A stretch of DNA of 64,000 nt from Yponomeuta sedellus (taxonomy: Eukaryota > Arthropoda > Insecta > Lepidoptera > Yponomeutidae), in NCBI GenBank assembly GCA_934045075.1, contig OW203734.1:11481516-11545515 (forward strand). The letters run 5' to 3'. Every line of letters starts with the position of its first letter. The first letter of the stretch is position 1. Both the position numbers and the translations under genes were made by a program. The notes beneath the pieces are model-generated. The model was not told the origin of the DNA and made no database searches. It was given only the letters and a program-made list of their open reading frames with translations. Shown here one piece after another: positions 57,152-64,000 of the stretch.

Positions 57152-57164
57152 TTGACGGGAATAA

Positions 57165-58140
57165 GTTGACAAGTTGAAAATATCAACTTTTCAGGACTTT
57201 GATTTAAAGCCTTCTCGTATATAAATTCAGGTTTTACATTGTGTTTAACTACTTTAAAAGACATCCGCAGGTATGTTACATTACCGAAAATTATCCTAAT
57301 TTTCATTTATGAGGACTTATTTATAAGTTGACTCATCAACTTCTCACAGCAAATCATATCCTGCTAAATAATTCGTCATAATCAGCCCACTGCTGGATGT
57401 AGATTTCTCCCCCAAATCTCGGTCCCTTGCAAGTCCCTTGCTGGTCTGCCCAAATAAGTTATTTTATCTAACTATTACCCCTACTATTTGGGTTAAGTAG
57501 ACTTGTTTTTTAAATGTCGTTAGAATGATAGCGTAAACTATTCTTTTTATAAACACAAGCATTGTTTATTGGGTTCAATTGTTGGTTCGATGTTCCTAGT
57601 TTGCCCTTTTTCTTCTTTTGAGTAGCTTTGCTTTACTTCCCACGAAACATTGGCTAACTAACTATACAATTAAGTTTGATTAATTGACTGTGTTCAGAAA
57701 AGAGAGCAATTTCTTCCGTCTGAAAAAAAGCTCAGTAACAACAAATGGAACCTGAGTCAAACACCATCTTTAACTAGAGTAGTGCCTTTTTTCAAACGAA
57801 TTGCCTGTCTAGTCCATTGCTTAGTCTGTGCGATCACGTAGTATGGTTTAATGAGAAGGGTCAGTAAATACAACCTTTTAAATAAGACGATTAAACGTTG
57901 AAGGGCATCCCAATAAAATTTATTGATGTTCTACGTGACTTTGGATGCGAGACACAAAGTTACGTTGCCGCTTTATTTTACGAATTGAATTTCTCTTGCC
58001 CCAAATAATTTTATTAGATTAATATACGAATGAGTAGCTAGAAAAAAGAAACTTTGTAAGTCCTAAGTACGCAAAAGCTGAATTAAGTTTCAAGAGTCCA
58101 TTGAAATGTGAGAGTATGAGATACCATTAGATAACATTTT
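57165..58140. other. AT-rich intron, nothing recognised
   Basis: A short LINE-like scrap (CAGCCCACTGCTGGATGTAG) is at 57385-57404. No exon was found. Confidence 0.45.
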
Positions 58141-58162
58141 TAATTGGTTAGACAAATCTTTT

Positions 58163-58345
58163 CTAAGGTTAACACGAGCAGTAGACATAATTAAAACTGT
58201 TTTTATACGGATTTATGCTCGTTTATTACATTTTTACAATTTTCCAACGTTTCGGCACTTTTTCAGGTGCCGAAACGTTGGAAAATTGTAAAAATGTAAT
58301 AAACGAGCATAAATCCGTATAAAAACAGTTTTAATCAAATCTTTT
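58163..58345. mobile_element. Hairpin MITE (family G), best copy
   Basis: TCTAAGGTTAACACGAGCAG then AATTAAAACTGTTTTTATAC... pairs with the reverse to 58335 through GTGCCGAAACGTTGG and its reverse. The arms are nearly perfect, about 70 bases each. Confidence 0.85.
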
Positions 58346-58836
58346 CTTTCAAATGTCACTCTCAAGCACTAGGTAGACTTACAAAAAATTCAAAACATGA
58401 ATGAGTCTAGTAATTTATGCATAATATAAAAATCATCGTCAAATTAAATCAGTTTTATTTCAACGTAAAGAATATGTATTCTGTTTGCTGAATATCATTG
58501 TACCATGAAAACATAAGCCGCTGCCTTCGGGCCGTAGTGTAATAGAAAAAAGACAGCAAAAAAAAATCTCCACTCTGACCATCTTTTCTCAGATCATCTT
58601 AAACCAATACTTATGATAAGATTGTGTTTGCTTTCGATAATTTTAATGCCAAAACATTAATTAAATGTCTTACAAAAGTAGGGAAAACGTAAGTGCGGCG
58701 GCTAGCCACATGAACAGCACTCGTTCACAAGTATAATGCAGGGGTTAGCCATTTTGGACGGAAATAGATGACCCGCCACCACGCCATTAACAATGACATT
58801 AGCATGACAATGACCTTGAATGGTTTTACATTTTTG

Positions 58837-58925
58837 TACGTAGGAAATGAAGGGCCCAGTATGATACAATTGTGACCCTCACAATTGTACGTAGGAAACG
58901 AAGGGCCCACATTGATACAATTGTT
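58837..58925 (+). repeat. Two-copy tandem repeat, 51 bp unit
   Basis: GTACGTAGGAAATGAAGGGC... and GTACGTAGGAAACGAAGGGC..., each followed by TGATACAATTGT, start at 58837 and 58888. No coding sense. Confidence 0.75.
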
Positions 58926-59711
58926 GGTATATGAATTTTCCAAGATGGCGGCGGAAAATCTGGAAAACTATAGCAGAATCGTAATCTGCGGCCCGAAATT
59001 ACCTAAGATTCAAGTTCAAAATTACAATATTTTTTTTAGTTTAAGCGCCGGTCCGAAAGGGTTATCACTGTTTGTAGTCTACTAACCGATTGCACTCCAT
59101 TGGTAACCCATGCAATTTAACTAAGTACCGCGTACAATACGATCTCTCTTAGCGGGAGATGCTAAATAGGGACCGTTCGGACCGCTTCGGATGTTGGGAC
59201 CGATCCGGATTGCACCGGACCATTTAAATGACATTACAATACGATTGTGATACAAAACTGTATGTAAAATTGTATTGCAATGATACAAGATAGTATCATT
59301 GCACAGGTAATGCTTTTATCACTGTATTAAACAATTATGTTTTTGGTAGAAATCTAGGCCCGAAGGGATAATTTATATTTTGGACGGATTTACGAAACTA
59401 GCTTAAATTTACGTCAGCGAAATTGGTTTCAACTGTCTGTGAGTTCTGAAGGTACCTTAGATAAACAATGAATCCAGCTACATTGTCTTGCTCTTGATTG
59501 CATTTTCGCCGTAAGTTGAATCGAAATTGTTTGTTTCATACGGATTGGAGAGTCCTCTAACATCTAAAGGATTAATTTGGAATTCACTCTAATCACAAGT
59601 CTTTTTTATCCGCTCTAGATATTTTTGCTGAGCTATCGGTGACACCAACGGGTATATTTGGTATGTTTTGTAATGATTCGATGTTCTGTTAATAAAAACC
59701 AAGTGTGGTTA

Positions 59712-59795
59712 ACATCCTGAGGGAAACTGAGTGTCGCGAGGTGATTAAATTCTCTCTCTCTCTGAGAGAAGACCCTTCAGTGGGAGGTTTGTAGT
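59712..59795 (+). repeat. Family B SINE fragment
   Basis: GAGGGAAACTGAGTGTCGCG and AGAAGACCCTTCAGTGGGAG correspond to the family B body, with a (CT)n expansion. Confidence 0.55.
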
Positions 59796-59899
59796 ATGTT
59801 CTGAAAATGGTGGTTCAAAATGTAATTACCAAGTAGATTTGTCTCATTATATCATGTAATAAATAACGGACACTTTGCAAAAGACGCCTATTTCTATTA

Positions 59900-61230
59900 C
59901 GACTTAATGTAAATTTTCGTTCAGATTTGTAGATATCTCAGACTGATATTAATCTAATCCCAAACGCAAACCGAACTATTAAGACGCAAAGCAAAGTAAA
60001 ACTAATCGTCGAACGCCCCGAGGTGTCAAAAGAAAAGCCGCAGCTGCTCAGAGATTATTGAAAGATGAAAATCCCTTTGGCGGCCTGTAATTGAACGACC
60101 GCTGGGATGAAGACCAGCCTGTCAATGCCACACGCTGCCTTTTAATCGAAACGCCATTTTTCTACCAACAAAAGGCAGCGTAGAACAGTCCACGTTGGAC
60201 CTTAGAACTTTAGCGATGTTAACATTTCTGGTAGTATTTTTTAACAGTTCTTGTTTACTTTATTTTTTAAATTAATTTCAGGCGCATATTTTTTTAATTA
60301 TAATTATATCTACCCTGTTACTAACGTAGGGTAGAAAAACAACAAAACTTATTTCTATGATGTACCTACACTATAGTATATTTCATTACAAGTGCGGAAA
60401 GGCTGTTATGGCAGAGTTCCGACAAATGTCTACCCGAGCCGAGGCGCAGCCGAAGGCGAGGGTTGACAGTCGGATCAAGTTGCAATGACGGTTCCGCACG
60501 TGTACTGAACGACTATTTTTAATACAGTTGCGAAAAAAATAAGCAATTTAATAAAGAAAAATTATTTGGAAAATGGCGCCAACCGTAAAAATATATAAGC
60601 AGAGATTTTTTTTCTTCTCCCATTCTAGTAGGCAAAGGGAACTATGCCCATACAGCCAAGCCTTAAGTAGAATTTTTTTATTGATATGAAATGAAAATGA
60701 AATTTAATGAGATGAAATGAAATGAAACCTAACTAAACTCATTCAATCAAATCATTAAATCTGATATTGAAACAAATTAGTAGCTCATAAAAACTTCTAT
60801 GATTTTTTTTAGTAAAAACTTCATGGTTCGTTTTTCTTTTTAATAGAGATTATTTTGACAGTTGGGGAAAGAAAACGCACGAGTGCGGGAAAGGTAAAAA
60901 AAAGCACGAGTGTGTAATAGCCCACATCCCGCACGCTATACGTCCCTGTAATACGCCACTTTTTGAGCAACTGTATTAAAAAAGTTTTTCTGTGTCTGTG
61001 AGCACTATTTGCTCCCACATACCTGCATCAAGTGTGCCCGGACTGCACCACCAGGCCTATCGGCAATTGGAAGAAGGATGTTAGCGCTGCCTTGTACTCG
61101 CTGCATCGGTGAAGCTGCCCGTTTACTGAGAATGCCATGACAGCCATCTGTATGGGTTCAGTGAACATCCCAGATGCACTACAGTGCTTCTTATAATGTT
61201 GTGCCCAAAACAATCATAACGTTCGTTTTC
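59900..61230. other. Intron, partly low-copy-looking
   Basis: 59990-60190 is CpG-rich with no repeat similarity seen. 60400-60540 and 60860-60980 (GCACGAGTGCGG, ATACAGTTGCG / CAACTGTAT) look like the two ends of an old DNA element. A GAAAT-type microsatellite is at 60688-60728. No exon was found. Confidence 0.4.
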
Positions 61231-61251
61231 GACCTGAGTGCCAACCTATAT

Positions 61252-61641
61252 TATATTCTTTTTTTTTGTAAATGCACTAACCCGTGCTAAGGACAATTTA
61301 AAAAAAAAACTATTTTAGGCTAAAAATTGCACCCATGCCAGAATTCGAACCCGCGACCTCTGGCTGTCCGTGCCAGCGCTCTTCCAACTGAGCTAACGGG
61401 CGACTTACCGGCATCAGTGAAATTTCGAACCTCTTTACAATACTCTCTGTATTACGTACAGGCAGCGACATCTGGCTGAAGTAATTTGCATTACTTGCAG
61501 CCCCCAGTACCTACTTTGCAGTTAGGTTTTACATCAGAATGATATCGCTGTACCCACATGATTATGTTCTTTTTTTTCGTGGTAACGGGTTCGAATCCCG
61601 GAATGGGTGGAATTTCTAACCTCTAAATAGGTCTTTAACAT
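61252..61641. repeat. Family A composite with 13 bp TSD
   Basis: TGCCAACCTATAT flanks it at 61239-61251 and 61642-61654. Inside, a complete reverse copy (tail, tRNA module 61331-61402, spacer to 61570) is joined to a forward fragment that keeps only the T arm (GGTTCGAATCCCGGAATGGG) and tail. The composite was inserted as one unit. Confidence 0.88.
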
Positions 61642-61811
61642 TGCCAACCTATATGTTAACGGTTTTGAGTGTAAGGATTACTCGTTGTATTATTAGCTCT
61701 TTTTGTGTAGCATTCTTACGGCCTTTTCTAAATTGAGAAATTCACTAAGTAACTTAACTAGTAAGCCGGACATACATAGACCAAATAAGGGATGCATTAG
61801 CGAGGAAAAAA

Positions 61812-61975
61812 ATAAAAGGTACACAATACAGTCCTGCGTGCGTGCGGAGATTAATGAATGTTGATGAAGCGAAGGAGGTTTATTAGGACCGTGGCAAGTG
61901 GCAAACCCTGGCCTCTGCATACCCTCCGGTATATAAGCTGACTTTCTGTATGTATGCATTCAAATACTTAAATAT
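61812..61975 (-). repeat. Family J retroposon copy
   Basis: On the - strand it reads ACATACAGAAAGTCAGC... then GGAGGGTATGCAGAGGCCAG, CACTTGCCACGGTCC and GCTTCATCAACATTCATTAA. It is in the opposite orientation to the other copies. Confidence 0.68.
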
Positions 61976-61979
61976 CTGT

Positions 61980-62680
61980 ATGTAATATATTTTTTGTTGA
62001 GAAATCTGTTGAAACAGTATTTACTTAGAGAAATTCTAAACTAGGTTTAATGTTTTTATCTGATACCATAGTTAGTCATAAACTAACAGAATTTACCTAA
62101 AACTCAATTTTAAAGTGTAACTCCTAATTATTTTTGTTTAATACACTATCGTTGTTAACTTATTAACACAATAAAAGTGCTATTTTGAAGCGCAACAATT
62201 CTAATTAATTAAATGATTTTTTAAAACAAATCGAGGCTTTACAAACTGTTAGTAGACTAACGGCCTACCCGAAAGCCACGCATTCTTGCCACAAAATAAA
62301 GTACCTTAGGCATATAATTGTACAGTCAAGTTAAAATTCAAATGACAGTTGTACCTTATTAGTACATATCGGCCCACCCATATGAATAGTTTTTAATTGT
62401 TATGTGTCAAGGTCAGAATTTAATGGGGTTTAAGAATGTCAAAAACTTAACCGAGCAACTTGCAGCATTCTACGCTCTTAAGTTACGGAGTGTAACTACC
62501 TATAAACTAGTTCTACGCTTGTTTGATATCCCGATGTTTTGAAAACATTGCGCTTTGAAATTTCAAAATTGTTTTACAAATTACAAGAGTTTGTTCTACT
62601 GAATGCCGTGTTGCAAAAAGAAGTTGCGTTTAAATTTCAATATAGCCTAAAGTCTCTTTACTAGGCAGGTTCCTTTGGAG
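61980..62680. other. AT-rich intron, nothing recognised
   Basis: No exon or repeat family was identified. Confidence 0.5.
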
Positions 62681-62689
62681 GAAAATGTT

Positions 62690-62875
62690 TTTAATGAAAG
62701 GTGAGCGAAAATCGCCAAATGTGCCGTACCATGGCTACCGGCGACGTGGCTGACATAGACGGAGATGGTGTGTCGATCTGACCAAATATTTAGCTGGGTG
62801 GGAAGAGTTGGCCAAGGGCAAAGAGGAGTGGTACTAATCTAAATGGGAGGCCGTTGCCTAGCACTGGCACATTCA
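62690..62875 (+). mobile_element. LINE C-terminal scrap
   Basis: RRRRWCVDLTKYLAGWEELA and KGKEEWY, with frame breaks, resemble the end of a LINE (RW-DD---AG--W---A-DR--W). The text CTAGCACTGGCACATT follows. The match is weak. Confidence 0.5.
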
Positions 62876-62890
62876 TGGCTACTTGGTTAC

Positions 62891-63056
62891 TTAAGCCGCG
62901 TTTTCACGGTCTTAGTGCGCCATTCGAGTAAACTAATGCTTCTGATTGGCTATTTTGGTGTTGTCACGAAAAACCGTCCAATCAGGAGCATTAGTTTACT
63001 CGGACAGCGTACTCGGTCCGAGCGTACTAATACCGTGAAAACCTTGCCTTAAAAAA
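62891..63056. mobile_element. Hairpin MITE upstream of the last exon
   Basis: CGCGTTTTCACGGTCTTAGT at the left and ACTAATACCGTGAAAACC at the right, with inner arms CGAGTAAACTAATGCTTCTG and the reverse CAGGAGCATTAGTTTACTCG. It ends about 113 bases before the 63170 exon. Confidence 0.82.
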
Positions 63057-63169
63057 CAATATGCGTGGGTTTCGGCAAGGACATCAGTCTCTTAAACACA
63101 TGGTACCTATGTTCGAAGCCACATGCTTTCCTTCTCAATTTTGTTCTAACAGCTTTCGTAACTCCACAG

Positions 63170-63463
63170 ATCCGCGACGACGGTCTCAACTCACAAAGGG
63201 AGCGCACTAACTCTGGTTGTGCGACGCTGGCGCCTCTCTCGCCCCATCACTGCCTAGGTTTGTGCCTCCTAATCCTTCTCCTTACTTCTGCGCTGTTCTG
63301 TCCTGACACGCAGCGCAGACACCCCAACCGTAGGCTAAGCTCCAACAGTGCACTAACTGCTAGACTAAGGTTAGATTCAACTGATCCCCGCCCGCCAAGG
63401 GCCCCCTGCTTACGTCATTCATCAGTAACGCAAAAGTCATCGCCGCGGGTGGAGGTTTGTTAG
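63170..63463 (+). CDS. Fur1: Fur1 last exon: membrane helix and tail
   Basis: Residues 760-856 and the stop TAG. Acceptor TTTCGTAACTCCACAG. After IRDDGLNSQRERTNSGC comes one hydrophobic segment, HCLGLCLLILLLTSALFC (about 786-803), followed by a 53-residue basic, Arg/Ser/Pro-rich tail ending PRVEVC. This fits a type I membrane protein with the protease in the lumen. The tail lacks the acidic serine cluster and the YxxL-type motif that sort vertebrate furin between Golgi and endosomes. A hairpin MITE (62891-63056) ends about 113 bases upstream. The link to the previous exon rests on matching phase 0 and on the helix expected for Fur1. Confidence 0.88.
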   Translation: MRDDGLNSQRERTNSGCATLAPLSPHHCLGLCLLILLLTSALFCPDTQRRHPNRRLSSNSALTARLRLDSTDPRPPRAPCLRHSSVTQKSSPRVEVC

Positions 63464-64000
63464 TGATGTGTTCATAGTAACTCTACTTACGTGAATAGGG
63501 CGCTAAGGAATGGTCTCAGTGGTCGTTTTACTCGTGGCAACTTTTATTTTGGGGACTATCTCAAAAAAGTGTTGGTGTCCTAAAGTTCACCTTTTATAAC
63601 CAATGAGGCACCTTGTAGAGAAGAAATTTCAAAGTCGTTTTGGTGACGCAAAAGTTGTAGCTGTAATTTAGTCTAGGACGAGCGTTTGCCGTGACGGTAG
63701 AAGTTAACGTCGAAATTCGAATAAAAAAAGCTCCATCCAATATCTCGAAATACTATTCGAGTTATGAAATGAAAACTCCATAGATTTTGCTTTATAAAAA
63801 GGTTTTTTTTGGAATGTCTCCTACAGGATACTTCATTTGTCTTAATATACGTATTTATATGCCCTATTTTAAGGTTGTCCCTACGATAAAAGCTGTATTG
63901 CAACACTCAAAAAGTTAAAAAGGACCATTCTTTAACTTCCTGTTATAACTTAAAACGTGGGAGATTATTCCCGAGGCTTTACTCGGGATTATGAGGTAGT
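63464..64000 (+). other. Fur1 3' untranslated region and flank
   Basis: No gene or familiar repeat was recognised here. The sequence becomes AT-rich after the stop codon and includes the AATAAA at 63720. The poly-T at 63804 on the + strand and a 77-codon open frame on the other strand look like chance. Confidence 0.5.
63720..63725 (+). promoter_or_regulatory. Candidate polyadenylation signal
   Basis: AATAAA occurs 257 bases after the Fur1 stop codon, in AT-rich sequence. It is the first canonical signal seen on the + strand after the stop. The true cleavage site cannot be told from sequence alone. Confidence 0.4.

Larger units (their letters stand above)
12425..63463 (+). other. Fur1: Fur1 gene, 13 exons, 5' end missing
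   Basis: This is a furin-type proprotein convertase, a secretory-pathway serine protease that cleaves precursors after basic sites and is anchored in the Golgi/endosomal membrane by one helix. The joined exons give 2571 nt with every intron phase matching (1,0,0,1,0,0,1,0,2,1,1,0) and one stop. Seen in the sequence: RKKR48 activation site, Asp141 in ILDDG, His182 in [11 protein letters not shown], Asn283 in ASGNGG, Ser356 in GTSASAP, a P domain with RRGD, and a C-terminal hydrophobic helix. The mature part resembles insect Furin-1 closely (for example [14 protein letters not shown] and HMWGESPLG). It is not a PC1/PC2 type because a membrane helix follows the stalk. No signal peptide was found, so the first coding exon(s) lie upstream. 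Introns range from 311 nt to about 10 kb and hold nearly all the repeats. The intron positions are inferred from sequence, not from transcripts. Confidence 0.96.

Noticed and set aside
1..64000. CRISPR array, operon or bacterial origin features
   Set aside because: No regular spacer-repeat pattern or bacterial gene layout; the content is eukaryotic intron and exon.

Overview
This window is eukaryotic, almost certainly from a lepidopteran insect. It carries one multi-exon gene whose long AT-rich introns are packed with tRNA-derived and 5S-rRNA-derived SINEs, short Helitrons, LINE tails and fold-back MITEs of the kind seen in moths and butterflies. No bacterial-style genes, operons or CRISPR arrays are present. 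The order Lepidoptera is inferred from the repeat types and from the close resemblance of the protein to insect Furin-1.

The gene is a furin-like proprotein convertase (Fur1, subtilisin/kexin family S8B) on the + strand, from exon 12425-12602 to a stop codon at 63461-63463. Thirteen exons were placed by reading frame, GT/AG boundaries and protein family pattern: 12425-12602, 15527-15684, 21701-21829, 31894-32059, 32644-32816, 38083-38292, 41035-41173, 43536-43759, 45674-45813, 52636-52754, 53066-53515, 55730-55920 and 63170-63463. Joined, they give 2571 nt, one open frame of 856 codons plus stop with every phase matching. Residue numbers below count from the first codon of the 12425 exon. The order is: end of the prodomain with its RKKR self-cleavage site, a long linker, the catalytic domain (Asp141, His182, Asn283, Ser356), the P domain, a basic Ser/Thr/Asn-rich stalk, a second copy of the P-domain-ending motif, one membrane helix and a short basic tail. 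The signal peptide and first half of the prodomain are not visible and probably lie upstream. Bases 1-45 are only a weak candidate for an upstream exon.

The rest is intron. The main repeat groups are: (A) a tRNA-like family often arranged as an inverted pair and flanked as one block by 11-13 bp target duplications; (B) a tRNA-headed SINE with an (ATT)n tail; (C) and (D) two more tRNA-headed SINEs; (E) a SINE whose head matches the 5S rRNA internal promoter; (F) short Helitrons with TC...CTAG ends; (J) a short retroposon. There are also several palindromic MITEs, including TA-flanked CAGGGTG elements; a 926 bp inverted repeat; a 954 bp element with CTRCCCCCGATAG ends; a broken Jockey/CR1-like reverse transcriptase (48448-50395, - strand); a mariner fragment; and several LINE tails.

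The points most worth a second look are: a 5S-derived SINE inserted 6 nt from the exon that carries the catalytic Asp, with its target duplication rebuilding part of the splice acceptor; the palindromic tRNA-like family A; the phase-symmetric 450 nt exon that, if skipped, swaps one P-domain-ending motif for another; and nested insertions with clean target duplications that give relative ages.
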